Shown: positions 10,201 through 17,730, counted from the stretch's first letter. The stretch: 64,000 bases of DNA from Symsagittifera roscoffensis (GCF_963678635.1 NC_087063.1:19532143-19596142); one strand, 5' to 3'. Numbers and translations: made by a program. Notes: generated by a model from the sequence alone, not told the origin.

Positions 10201-12476
10201 GAAGGATGGGATGCTCTCTTTTTTATTGCTATTTTCCTTAATTGTGGTGTTAAGGTCATCATTAAGATTTCTGTCATCTTTGTGTTTTTATAGTCATGTG
10301 TATTTAGTGAGTATGCTTTTCGAACTAGTGTTTCGATTCGTACTGCTATTTGCTTGATGGTTTCGTTTGGTAATCTGCGAATTTCATTACATAAAACTCT
10401 TTGTTGTTGTTTGTTTCTTTCGGAGTCAAACATTTTTGAAAATTCTTGTGTAAATCTTTTCCAGTTTGATTTTATTTCTAAAGGTAGTACTGAAAACCAT
10501 TTTTGGGCTGCGCCATCTAAGGTTGTTTGTATCAACGCTGTGCGTAGATGTATCCAGTTTTGATGTAGTGGCGTATTAATTGGTTCAGGTCCAATGTTTA
10601 AAATCAGGTTTGCTGTTACTGCATTTAAATAATCTTCTACAGAGTATTCAGGGTCTGTTCCTGTGAAAACCATTAAAGGTTTATTTGATGTTATTGATGA
10701 TCCACCCATAAGGTATGGATTCATTGTCATTTGTAATGATTCTGCTGCATTTGGCATTTGAGAAAAATTTGAAAGTTGGTTTCTTGTTATTTCATGTTGT
10801 TGAAGATAATATGGGAGTGGTATTTCATTTTGCATTTGTGATGGTTGATACGAGTGTGCAGTCATTGGATTTTGTTGTTGAATTGGTTGAAAAGATTGTG
10901 TATTAATTGGATTTTGTTGTTGAATTGGTTGTTGATGTTGTGCATCTATTGGTTGTGGAGAAAAATTCCTATGATTTGTACGTGTTTTCTGTATTCCTTG
11001 TCTACGATATTCTTGAGTATTTTGTGCAAATATATCTGGTTGTAAAAAATCATCATCTGAGGATAAATAATCCATTTGATAAGATGTTTGTTTTTTATTT
11101 TTATTTTGTTGAAAAAATGGATAATTTTCACTGCGATCCTGTGGAGGATTTGGTTGAAAATTTTTGGAATTATATTGGGCCGTTGGGTTATCCCAGTTTC
11201 GAGGTTTTGTATATTGATTAAAATTCCTTTGTGGTTGATAATTTGTTTTTGACGGATGTGTATAATTATAATTATGGTCTGCAAAGTTGTTTCTAGTGAA
11301 TGTTTTGCGTGTTTTTGATGGTATTGTCATGGGTCTGTATGTTTGGTAATCCATATGTGAATATTTAGGGGCAACCGAAGGTTTAACGGTTGATTGTAAG
11401 GTTACCTGTGTTTGTGAAGGATTTGTATTTCTTGGTGTTGTTAAATTTGGGCGTATTGGTGAAATACTTTGTTGTGTAGTTGTTGTGTGTACAATTTCTT
11501 CATTTATGAAGTGTGATGGTGTCTGGATATCTTGTTGAGTAAGATTCCTAGTTCCATTGAGGTTTTCGTTGTGTATGACTGTAGAGTTTAAACTATTATT
11601 TTGTGTATCGGGTAAAAATGTATTATAGTTTAATGGTGTTGCATCAATTGTTAATGGTATTACTCTTACATAGTCTCTTATGTAAGATATCGTACTTATT
11701 GCTTGACTTGAGATTGATTGTGGGAAGCTTATAAATGCGGGATGAGACCATTCGGGGTCCCAAACATAATCTGATTGTTCTGTGATAGCGGTATCATCGT
11801 TCGAGTTTTGGGGTCTAAAATTTTTTCTTGCTTGTGCAATTAAATCAATATTATGTGTGAAATAATCTATTATGAACCATGCCAAGATTTTTTGTAAATC
11901 GTGTTTGGTATGTTGTGAAACGTCGTCTTTCGTGAAATTTTCTTTAATGATGTTTAAATAACTAGAGAGTAGTGTGATTTCATGTCGTACTCTTAAATGT
12001 TTAGATGTTTCTGTCGGTGAGACATTTGTTAATGGGAGTTCATTTTCTAATATCGAAATATAACTATATATTATTGCGAAAACTTCATTGGTGAAAATGG
12101 AGTTTGCTCTTTGTGAGTTATGATATTGAATGCTTTTTATATATTCTGAAAAAACTTTTGAAAATTCTAAATCAAGATCGTCCGTTTGAATAGTATATGT
12201 TCTATTATTATGGTTTGGGGAAGTGAATTCTATAGAGTAGATTCCATACTGTTGTGTTATGTTGCATATATCTTTTAGATAGTGATCTATGATTTGTCTT
12301 TTGATTTTTACATCGGGGAATTCTGTTTTACATGGACTAATTCCGGGTTCAAATAAATTTACGAGTAAATTTTGACAAAATATGTGTTGTCCTCTATCGG
12401 TATCTGCATCTACTATAAAAGGAAAGATTTCATCATCATCTGGAGTTTCTTCACCTGGAGTGTGCGTTGAGCTCAT
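4248..12476 (-). CDS. gag-pol: Gag-Pol polyprotein, Ty3/gypsy type (2742 aa, one frame)
   Basis: One uninterrupted frame from ATG at 12476. Residues 1-~600 are a novel N-terminal region that becomes rich in Gln, Asn, Pro and Thr. Residues ~600-780 resemble a retrotransposon gag/capsid domain. A CCHC zinc knuckle (CNYCRRYGHSISEC) lies near 842-855, followed by a long Arg/Asn/Tyr/Ser tract (~880-1070) that should bind RNA. The aspartic protease motif DSGA is at ~1228. The reverse transcriptase has YLDD at ~1734-1737, followed by FLGH. RNase H follows (CDAS at ~1882). Integrase shows an HHCC zinc domain (~2248-2287) and catalytic D (DTKG), D (TDNG) and E (VEG) at about 2320, 2378 and 2415. A GPY/F module lies near 2600 and a basic tail ends the protein. 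Most relatives need a frameshift or stop between gag and pol; this one does not, so Gag:Pol ratio must be set another way. Its start lies inside the upstream 155-aa ORF. Confidence 0.95.
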   Translation of the reverse strand: MSSTHTPGEETPDDDEIFPFIVDADTDRGQHIFCQNLLVNLFEPGISPCKTEFPDVKIKRQIIDHYLKDICNITQQYGIYSIEFTSPNHNNRTYTIQTDDLDLEFSKVFSEYIKSIQYHNSQRANSIFTNEVFAIIYSYISILENELPLTNVSPTETSKHLRVRHEITLLSSYLNIIKENFTKDDVSQHTKHDLQKILAWFIIDYFTHNIDLIAQARKNFRPQNSNDDTAITEQSDYVWDPEWSHPAFISFPQSISSQAISTISYIRDYVRVIPLTIDATPLNYNTFLPDTQNNSLNSTVIHNENLNGTRNLTQQDIQTPSHFINEEIVHTTTTQQSISPIRPNLTTPRNTNPSQTQVTLQSTVKPSVAPKYSHMDYQTYRPMTIPSKTRKTFTRNNFADHNYNYTHPSKTNYQPQRNFNQYTKPRNWDNPTAQYNSKNFQPNPPQDRSENYPFFQQNKNKKQTSYQMDYLSSDDDFLQPDIFAQNTQEYRRQGIQKTRTNHRNFSPQPIDAQHQQPIQQQNPINTQSFQPIQQQNPMTAHSYQPSQMQNEIPLPYYLQQHEITRNQLSNFSQMPNAAESLQMTMNPYLMGGSSITSNKPLMVFTGTDPEYSVEDYLNAVTANLILNIGPEPINTPLHQNWIHLRTALIQTTLDGAAQKWFSVLPLEIKSNWKRFTQEFSKMFDSERNKQQQRVLCNEIRRLPNETIKQIAVRIETLVRKAYSLNTHDYKNTKMTEILMMTLTPQLRKIAIKKRASHPSSIREPDLDFRKLVDKLEQAEITMKLEETENLKLQYVNKIETTPTNINNIQESETDLVEKITEILNIYEKNPNFKGKPSFKKWCNYCRRYGHSISECRQKQQDSQNKPQKYKEPNKSFYQYMKKDQNLPNKTVYSNNSSGKPLPNNTNYTRNQSPYNSSYRGRSPERRNTQNSSQNHYNRPNSRNNYSRSNSNTQRFVSRSNSQSRNNYYPNNQSRNSSYNRNRNYSYNRNRSYSNNRNQNYPNNRSRNNSYNRSNYNRPNNNYQNRSRNNSQNRHPSYNNRYRNYSQSPHRNNNNYNNSNNRHRSSTPKHQRHINQVQSNPETTSDPPGIDDTVTDTLQLNQINCTSSDSESDTENTLSINMIKVENDYESVIYEQPFSSHIYENQSEFLQNHYTTPINSTPTTQETNEINTTNQTNKNIKTKCLNTNHIYQNIQKEQPKEKIWTIPFLLESPRNKEFQPPDLEIDFLIDSGAESNIINIPTWNEIKTLHPKLTPLETSSKLATAQGSTLINYGKIQLFLLPTRTMEQSKILNKPFKQIFHITDIKYNIIGIPFISKYIPTINILNSKILIKDKYTKTKETSLTFFQRLNKQPPFFSKFYPIYNQQRKHLKPLSGNIYNFSIKQVHQYDKEQNKQKFYMSDFEFKPIHKFFKITISSIKYLKHSNSDIISLHVYNNTPYQVTLPLGLLGYCETNATISPIHEKAYRVNNILQLLDICQSTILNEELSINNIISNENRNTDYFTKTPYFKPTFNISNYTEHQQKFLTMFNFQHSQITQDEFEKLAKQLIKYSSVYATSKFDVGKISSSLHLPLKPDAVFKKQRASKVPIHLHDKVNRLLDILEQYNIISPVNKEEQPKGNTFINPVIILAKGESLKIVLDARYLNSLIDESKCNWPIEPIQVILTKINGKYFTTADMNSAYNQMPLDEQSRRLTQFVIGNQQYEFNRLFYGISIGPAAFSAFMSKIFRPLILKKNAITYLDDVFMQSQTKDEMFNVLEKYHQILQNENLKAAPDKSHFFLTRVKFLGHNIERKTITPLKSRIDAIQKLQPPTNKKKIQEFLGMLNFLSKYVYKMQLYLRPFYNILRQQNNFEWNTEHQTRFDEIKKLLTEQISNTIPDPNQPFYAMCDASNFGIGAALLQSHNGTNKMNLISANSRLFTQAELRLSTLMRECTAIIYTLTEYEFLILGSKHPTVLFTDHKPIIFLFTQKSNPNHRVYRFQLILMKFPNLHIVWTAGKNLALPDTLSRNTPPELLTRKTTVEIPKNIKFYLAENETSPRLECKYAVKTDIEQSQINNLQHFPLYLDCQNNHYEVDLLGTSTFKPIPYSQWIKNNTQQKRTKQHLPKKDHFPLIEKEDLTDKINLSGPQTNDSKYTINQVFDLHDPLDTIPLSTLEIENIFLPPTETITISTLKQYQNLDPVIRQLKSWHKYKTKPIKADSTILGNKTLLRYFRKFNNTTINENTDLLEYKLNESTVPCLPLSMILIAFNISHTQNIKGHSGSEKTYSNFIQNFYFPNAPIWIKVLCNDCIVCQLNKPYPNQKQIAQKQDFKGQSLYFNHRISFDTKGPISPSSEGNSYIMVIVDAFTHYVALNPVPHCNAYYAYTTLYEHWIAKFGLPEILVTDNGTEFINNEIITLCHLYNIKHKPRTSHAPWTNGLVEGMNRSLQEYLRCIINGNDTKYTEWSADVKLFPLAYNSQITTTLGMSPYEMVFNQKPRKPIMFTANSHKNAQGYCQPNKDSICYNLPLHTHDEDHFHHPQILKLASGTHTEWILNRDKKHNEIYQKITKKLLQRQNINEQINSRFTPASDLKIGTFVLIPNFNTQKGISKKLQPLRKGPYQIIAKPTDVTYKITDSNKKEIVQHRNNLLPYYPKEYALRELTQLYSFTGLKIIQNEPHLKNTEQNDNPTENQNTKPTATKNTTKNLDHKESPKHRKNRKMTEQIIPQEEIDKSEHRKTTRLRNQPRKNYKMFIPQSKILKKVEFKK

Positions 12477-12918
12477 TTTTTCGTTCGATGACTGTTAATA
12501 TGTAATTATTAATGTGTCGAATTGGTTGATTCCAATTGTATAGATGTACTGGTTTGTGTTTGTACTGTTTTTTTATTCTTCTTTTTCCTCTTTGTGATGA
12601 ATTTGAAGTTGTTTCTGAGTCAGAAAAATATAGTTGATCGTGAAGTGGGCAATTTTTATCTATTGATTCTTTTAGTTTGTAAAGTTCGTCTAAACTGTTG
12701 GTTTCTGATTCTGAAAATGCGTTTCGATTTTTTGAAAATCTTTTTCGTGTTATTTGTCTTTGTTTAGTTATTATTTTCCTCTTTAGTGTTTGTCGTTTTG
12801 TGCGAATGTATCCAACTGTTTGTGTATGAGGTGTGATTACAAGGTCGTATTTTTTGTTATCTATTTCACAATTGTGTAAAACGATTGTTTGTTTATTTCC
12901 TAGGTTTTTAAATGACAT
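12451..12918 (-). CDS. Basic 155-aa ORF upstream of gag-pol
   Basis: ATG at 12918-12916; the 3' end overlaps the gag-pol start by 26 bases in another frame. Residues ~35-70 and ~108-122 are strongly basic (runs such as KRGKRRIKKQYKHK would be 14 residues), and an acidic Ser-rich patch (FSDSETTSNSS) lies between. There is no signal peptide or membrane segment. The composition suits a nuclear or RNA-binding accessory protein, comparable in position, though not in detectable sequence, to regulatory proteins of complex retroviruses. It would be the first ORF on the genomic RNA, so gag-pol translation would need leaky scanning, reinitiation or splicing. Family not recognised. Confidence 0.6.
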   Translation of the reverse strand: MSFKNLGNKQTIVLHNCEIDNKKYDLVITPHTQTVGYIRTKRQTLKRKIITKQRQITRKRFSKNRNAFSESETNSLDELYKLKESIDKNCPLHDQLYFSDSETTSNSSQRGKRRIKKQYKHKPVHLYNWNQPIRHINNYILTVIERKNELNAHSR

Positions 12919-13005
12919 AAGGTTTAGAATGACGGATGCAAAAGGTTGTTAAATGATTTCTATTTTCCTAAACTGTTAGTTCTTACGATTTTTTGGTTAG
13001 CTTAA

Positions 13006-13380
13006 CCTGGGTCTATTTGTTCAGGGTTGGAGAGAAAAGTATATCGATTCCGAAGAATGATTTTTACTTTCTCGTGACTAGTATAAGCTAAGGTGTTAAC
13101 TTACTTAATCTTACTTAGGGGTAGTGATTGTGTTCAAGGGTTGGAGAATAGTAAATCGATCCACAAGGTTCAGGTATAATTAGAACGCGAGTAGTTCGTT
13201 AGATACTATTTTAAACTTACTAAGTCTAAGATTTATCCTGGGTCTGGTAAGAGGGGGGGTCAAGTGAAGGATGAATAACCGAAGTTCTTCACCGTTTATC
13301 CTAATTTGAATGATTAGTTTTGTTTAAAAATTTCTATTAGTCTTGGGTCTTTAGAAAGGGTTGGGTAGTGAATCGACGTT
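13006..13380 (-). repeat. Degenerate repeats in the retroelement leader
   Basis: Two motifs recur on the plus strand. CCTGGGTCT occurs at 13006-13014 and 13237-13245, with a variant CTTGGGTCT at 13342-13350. GGGTTGG occurs at 13024, 13138 and 13358, each followed 11-18 bases later by ATCGA. The spacing is near 110 and 220 bases, as if a ~110-base unit had been duplicated and had diverged. The function may be packaging, dimerisation or transcription control. Confidence 0.5.
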
Positions 13381-13434
13381 TGAGGTCGTTAGACACTAAT
13401 TAAGTGGGTGGGGGAGAACAAAGTTGTTCTGTTT

Positions 13435-13519
13435 GATCCAAGGATAAGCCTTGATGATCAAGTTTGAAATTTAATTAAGTAGAAAATGATTTAAGATCCA
13501 AGGATAAGCCTTGATGATC
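13435..13519 (-). repeat. Two 25-base direct repeats with hairpin potential
   Basis: The block that begins GATCCAAGGATAAGCC and ends TTGATGATC is present identically at 13435-13459 and 13495-13519. Within each copy GATCC-AAGG can pair with CCTT-GATC around a short loop. Exact identity in an otherwise degenerate leader suggests selection or very recent duplication. Confidence 0.6.
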
Positions 13520-13847
13520 TGATTTTAAATTAAGTGACTTTAAGTTTTAATAAAGTTTTAAATTTGTGTAAAGGAAAGATTTAGTGTTTTATGATGTTAG
13601 TGAGTTGATGATTGCTGTTATGTTTTAGGTGATGAAGCTGGAACAACAGGATGATTTATGATTACTAACCATTTATTGTCATGCTACTAATTTTTATTTT
13701 TATTTTCCAATAAATATTTTTCAAACATGTTTTGTATAATACTGCAGAGTTTTAGAAAAACGATCTTAGATCTTTTTATCAATCGTTATTGTATAATATT
13801 AATTTTGTTTAGCGCCTGAAATGATTTTGAAGAGTAACTTCAAGGTT

Positions 13848-14081
13848 TTATGTTTGCAAATGGAAATCTAAATTCATTGCAAGTAGTATTCGAAATATAA
13901 AAGTTTGTTCTGGCTTTTGCCGAACTATCATATAACTATACGGCAAGTTTCTACTTTGTCGTATGTCGTCTTTGGTTCGAGGTCTTCTTCCAATTCCGGG
14001 TAGTTCTGTTATGGTTCGGAATATTGGCTCTGATCTATTGAGTCGGAGAGACATTTCAATTAAATTATTGTCGTATAACAT
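13848..14081 (-). CDS. Small leader ORF (77 aa) of the retroelement
   Basis: ATG at 14081-14079. The product is basic (patch GIGRRPRTKDDIRQSR), without a membrane segment or recognisable domain. It is the first ATG-led frame of note after the PBS, so it could be an upstream ORF limiting translation, or the first exon of spliced accessory mRNAs, for example for the ATG-less P/S/T-rich frame. It may also be chance. Confidence 0.3.
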   Translation of the reverse strand: MLYDNNLIEMSLRLNRSEPIFRTITELPGIGRRPRTKDDIRQSRNLPYSYMIVRQKPEQTFIFRILLAMNLDFHLQT

Positions 14082-14150
14082 TTTGTAAATGTTTTTGTCT
14101 AATTTCTAATCTATTTTTGGTTAATTCTAATCTAGTAAGGTCTTGTTCGA

Positions 14151-14167
14151 GACTTATGGTCGCACCA
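14151..14167 (-). promoter_or_regulatory. Candidate tRNA primer-binding site
   Basis: On the minus strand TGGTGCGACCATAAGTC begins two bases after a CA that could end the LTR, the standard LTR-CA-NN-TGG arrangement. It begins with the TGG needed to pair with a tRNA CCA end. I could not assign the tRNA with confidence. Confidence 0.5.
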
Positions 14168-14169
14168 GA

Positions 14170-14467
14170 TGAGTTAGGACCGAAGTGTAACTCATAGAGT
14201 AATTTCGGATAGGGTACACCGTCTGCTCGTCACGCTATCTTATTTTCGGCCGGATAGATTCGTGCAACTTCTTAGTCTAATACCGATCCTAATCTTACTC
14301 TTATACTATCTAGTCTCAGGTTGTTTAACTAGTCTCTGCTAGGCTCAATAGATCTAGGGTATACTGGTTTATTGCGGCTGCTGAAGTGCTCGGGAGAGTC
14401 CAACTAATTTCTAAGTTAAATTCAAATCTCTCTGGTGCTGAAATTACAAGTAACTTCAGCACTTACA
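14170..14467 (-). repeat. Candidate 5' LTR of the retroelement
   Basis: Bounded on the minus strand by TG (TGTAAGTGCTG) and CA (CCTAACTCA) and followed by the PBS. It includes a TATA-like AGTATAAGAG near 14300 and a small inverted repeat TGCTGAA...TTTCAGCA near its start. The right boundary is inferred, because the second LTR needed to prove it is outside the window. Confidence 0.45.
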
Positions 14468-14998
14468 AATAAGTGGGTTGTTAGTTAGATGGATCATGAT
14501 TGGTTAATATTAAATACTTTACATTGGTAAAACATTTAATTTATCCAATCATAAAATATAGTTTAGATCAGGTTCCAGTATAGCAGGTTGAAAGGCTAAA
14601 ATGATGCTGGGAGTGAGAAATAGCTATAAAAATTTAGTGATGTATAACACAAGTGAGATAAAATTTAGTAGGCGGGACGAAATGGGACTAAGTGAACAAT
14701 TTCCCCCTAAATCCATTTAGGGAGGAGATCGCCCACTTGGTTAGAAATAATTTTTTGAAGCCAATTAGATTTGAGAACAGTACATGCAGGCCCTACTGCT
14801 TGAAATTGCGACTTAACTTTGTGGCGAAGATTGGGCTCTTTTTCCTTCCCCCCTCCCACCTCACACGAGCATCAATTTTATGGTCTAACGAGTGATTTTA
14901 CAAGGTTAATTATGGAGACCAAATATGTTTGTCATGGCCTAATTAGTTCATGACAATTGGACAATGTGAACAAATATTTTAATTATAAAAATTTGCAG
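14468..14998. other. Non-coding flank, probably GPCR intron
   Basis: No coding frame found. The stretch ends in a good splice acceptor (AAATTTGCAG) at 14989-14998 that opens the first visible GPCR exon. It contains AT-rich sequence and a pyrimidine tract near 14840. Confidence 0.5.
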
Positions 14999-15342
14999 GT
15001 GGGGGGAAAGGAAAAAGAGCCGAAGATTGTTCACATGGGCCACGAAATGTACTATGGGTTAGAAAGCGAGTGGAAAAGAAAATGGAGTTCAAGAGTGGGG
15101 TATCTATGTTCTGTTCTGTTTGTTGCAGGAGACTACGTGTACACAATCAACTCTGGCATTTCGATAGATGCGAATGAAGCCAGACATCAGTATGTGGCCT
15201 ACTACAGACTGGCTCTTGTGAGCATCATAGCTTTTGCTCTCATCTACCTCTACGGAAGAGTGATCCACGACTTGAAGCGAAGGGCAACTGCCAGAAAGAG
15301 ACTCACAGCACAACTCAGACGCGAGTCCCAGTCAATGCAAAG
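14999..15342 (+). CDS. GPCR exon: extracellular loop 2, TM5, start of loop 3
   Basis: The frame opens at a TTTGCAG acceptor (phase 0) and closes at AAAG|GTATAA (phase 2). It encodes a polar Lys/Glu-rich stretch, a segment with one Cys and several aromatics that fits extracellular loop 2, then one clear membrane helix (LALVSIIAFALIYLYGRVI) followed by a strongly basic stretch (KRRATARKR). A helix followed by Arg/Lys-rich sequence is typical of TM5 into intracellular loop 3. The other exons continue in phase at 15904 and 16834. TM1-4 must be encoded upstream, and none lies between here and the retroelement LTR, so those exons are probably beyond the element. The gene is a class A receptor; ligand and subfamily are unknown. 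Confidence 0.7.
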
Positions 15343-15903
15343 GTATAAATTACATTGTGTGCCATAAAGGGGAGAGGGGCGTTGGCTCAAAAAAAATTGA
15401 TGACTCTTCAACACTTTCTGCTAAAAAGTGTTAAAAAAATATCAGAAAAGCAATGATATGATGCGTGGTATCGGTGGCATACGCAGAAACTTTTCAAAAG
15501 ACGCTAGCCATTACACGTCACCAAAATACAGAAGTTTGAACACCATTGTTTGAAGTGGAAGAGTTTTGTTTCTGGTTTTTATTTGATGGAAATACTGTTT
15601 TGAACTACGGGCCAAAACTTCTAAGCTGGTAAGCAAATCACAAATATTCACTACGGATAAGATTTCAGGCGAATGTCTATTCATGGAAAAATACCGCAAT
15701 ACACGAACTTGTTTTGCAAATTTTGTACCTCTTTTGAGGCTCTTTTCGGGCGAAATCAAAATTCATGGGCTTGGATTATTTCGACTTTACCATGTTGTGC
15801 AGTCCTCCAAATAGGCTTAAGATCATTTTTCGAATAAACTTTGGCCACGTGTTTCTATAACAACTGACTAAGTGTATGTCATTAATGTCTGTATGTTTTT
15901 TAG

Positions 15904-16009
15904 GCTGGAGGAAGATTCGTTACAGCGACAGAGATCTGCCACTTTAGTGCACAACATCAGCCTCCAACTAGACCATCTGACCGCATTCTTCACAGGAGCC
16001 ACTGAGAAG
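15904..16009 (+). CDS. GPCR exon: intracellular loop 3
   Basis: A 106-base exon flanked by TTTTTTAG and GAAG|GTATAT. It joins in phase to the exon ending at 15342 and to the exon starting at 16834. It encodes a hydrophilic stretch (LEEDSLQRQRS, then LVHNISLQLDHL) consistent with the third cytoplasmic loop. Too short to be recognised alone; the call rests on splice phase and position. Confidence 0.6.
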
Positions 16010-16364
16010 GTATATTGCTGAGACTATGATCAGTTTTTACTTTTTTCAGGCTAAATTTTTCCTTAATTTTCACTTTTACCCATTTATCTTACTTAGTTTT
16101 TGCTTTTAATCTGTTTTTAGAATGGTATTTTGTATAAGAAAATAAACAAGACTGCTCGTATCAGGGCAAAGTGCTGAATGTTCCGACTGCCTTTTAAGGT
16201 TTATGGAGCAGTAGTAACTTAAAAAATTAAATCTAATAAAATAAAATAAAAAAAAAAATTCTAAAATTTGATTTTTTTTATGAAATCATCCCCCCATACG
16301 CCATATTAAGTACAAAAGAATAGAGTTCGCTCATTGTAACAAATCAATTATGGCAAATGAGCTT

Positions 16365-16675
16365 CTTTCAACCAATTTGGAACGATTTCTAAGACGGATT
16401 AAATCTTCGCTTACGCGTTAATTGCGCGAAATATATCGCGCGTTAATTGTCCCAAATTGGCCAAAATGGCCATCTTTAAACCCCCATAACTTTAAGAAAA
16501 ATAATCACAGGTGAAATATCTTTTCAAATTTAAGCTCAGGACAGCAATACTTTTTGAATGATATAAAAAATTCCGTCAAAAATGGCTAGTTAAAAAGTCG
16601 AAATTTGTCTGAGGAAAAAAAACCCCACCCCGAGCACAAATATTCCGTTACTTTCGTATCGAAAGTCGGAACAAA
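16365..16675 (-). repeat. Dispersed repeat in the GPCR intron
   Basis: Read on the minus strand this matches, with gaps, the plus-strand segment at 32594-32925 in each tandem unit: a shared start TTGTTCCGACTTTCGA, a central GCTCGG...GGTTTTTTTT and a shared end AAATCGTTCCAAATTG. Identity is moderate, so these are old copies of one non-coding family. Confidence 0.6.
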
Positions 16676-16833
16676 AATGTTGCTCATAACAATTCAACGC
16701 GACAAGTTGATTTCTCCTTGATTTCCTCCCAAAAAGAACAAAATTAGCAACGCGTTTACAGAAATGTAGAATTTCATTTGCAGGACCAGAATGGATTATC
16801 AGAATTAATTGGTATGAAATAAGGTTATTATAG

Positions 16834-17223
16834 GTGAAAAGTCATCTGCAAGTTACGTTCGGCTTCTCAGACGACTCCGACTTGCGAACAGAAGTCATGT
16901 TCATCAACGTCGCAGTGTTTTTTGCCCTGACTAACTTGCCATATATTGTGGTCGAAATGATAGACGACTTGAGAAAGGCATACAACCCCAATCCTAAAAC
17001 AACCAGTCTATTCCTTCTGATTTTTGTAATAGGCTTCAACTTAAACCCCTTTATTTTCTACGTCTCAAACCCCTGGTTCAAATCACAAATGAACGCTATT
17101 TTCTTATATCCTTGCAGAGGAAAAAAGCAAGATAAAAAAGTTCATCAAAATGGTGTGACAGCGGACGACGAAAGTTCAGACGGCACCGAAATGACGACAA
17201 CCCAAGACGCGGATTTGGAGTAG
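16834..17223 (+). CDS. GPCR last exon: TM6, TM7 and C-tail
   Basis: Begins after TTATTATAG with phase 0 and ends with TAG. Residues ~25-46 form TM6 with the Leu-Pro kink (FFALTNLPYIV), a variant of the class A CWxP region that lacks the Trp. Residues ~60-80 form TM7, ending NLNPFIFY, a variant of NPxxY. The cytoplasmic tail holds a Cys (YPCRGKK), a possible palmitoylation site, and an acidic Ser/Thr-rich end suitable for kinase and arrestin contact. The tail ends 130 codons into the exon. No polyadenylation signal was identified with confidence just downstream. Confidence 0.8.
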   Translation: MKSHLQVTFGFSDDSDLRTEVMFINVAVFFALTNLPYIVVEMIDDLRKAYNPNPKTTSLFLLIFVIGFNLNPFIFYVSNPWFKSQMNAIFLYPCRGKKQDKKVHQNGVTADDESSDGTEMTTTQDADLE

Positions 17224-17463
17224 TGAGATCCTTGAGTAAACTGAACGTCCTCCAACTTCCTATGCTTGTATGCTATGCGTGGTATCTTATTGAACTTATG
17301 TGTCTTCAATGAAAATATTTTATAATTAACACTAGTTTTTATGTTCAACCTTAACATCTGGATAGAGGAGAGCGTCCTAATTTTCAACCCACTAGAAATA
17401 ATTAGACAAATTCCGAACAGATTGCCCAAATTTTGGATGTGATATGAAGCTCATGATTGAAAA

Positions 17464-17722
17464 CAGGGGCGGATCTAGGATTTTCTCAAAGGGGGCAGAT
17501 TTTTAAAAAAATCAAAAATTTTGTCGACTTTTTATTATGTCGACTTTTTAAATTGATTTTCGAAGCTCTCCCATATCACTAACCGACCCTATTTTGGCCA
17601 ATTTCTTTGCTTTTTGAAAAAACAGGCTGAAAAGGCGGCTTTTTAAGGCACTTTTTGCACAGTTTTGTTCAAAAATTTGTGTTTTTTCGGCGCACACTTC
17701 CCCCTCCCTTAATCCGCCCCTA
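17464..17722. mobile_element. hAT-type MITE with 8-bp target duplication
   Basis: Terminal inverted repeats CAGGGGCGGAT (17464-17474) and ATCCGCCCCTA (17712-17722) differ only at the outermost base. The element is flanked by a perfect 8-base direct repeat ATTGAAAA at 17456-17463 and 17723-17730. An 8-bp duplication and a CAGGGG-type terminus are diagnostic of hAT transposons. At 259 bp it has no coding capacity and must have been moved by a transposase elsewhere. Confidence 0.85.
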
Positions 17723-17730
17723 ATTGAAAA

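Larger units (their letters stand above)
1..14467 (-). mobile_element. Retrovirus-like Ty3/gypsy element, 3' end off window
   Basis: A single minus-strand element accounts for the first 14.5 kb. Reading 5' to 3' on the minus strand I see a candidate LTR (14467-14170), a PBS (14167-14151), a long leader, a basic small ORF, Gag-Pol, two tiny hydrophobic ORFs, a Pro/Ser/Thr-rich frame and an Env-like ORF. The pol order protease-RT-RNase H-integrase is that of Ty3/gypsy elements and vertebrate retroviruses. The 3' LTR and the end of env lie beyond position 1, so LTR identity and target-site duplication cannot be tested here. The long frames are free of stops, so insertion is probably recent and the element may be active. 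It is unusually long, over 14.4 kb in the window, against roughly 5-9 kb for typical relatives. Confidence 0.85.

Noticed and set aside
10715..11284. Several 60-110-codon frames opposite and beside the N-terminal Gag region
   Set aside because: They are shadows of the Gln/Asn-rich Gag coding sequence with no independent signals.
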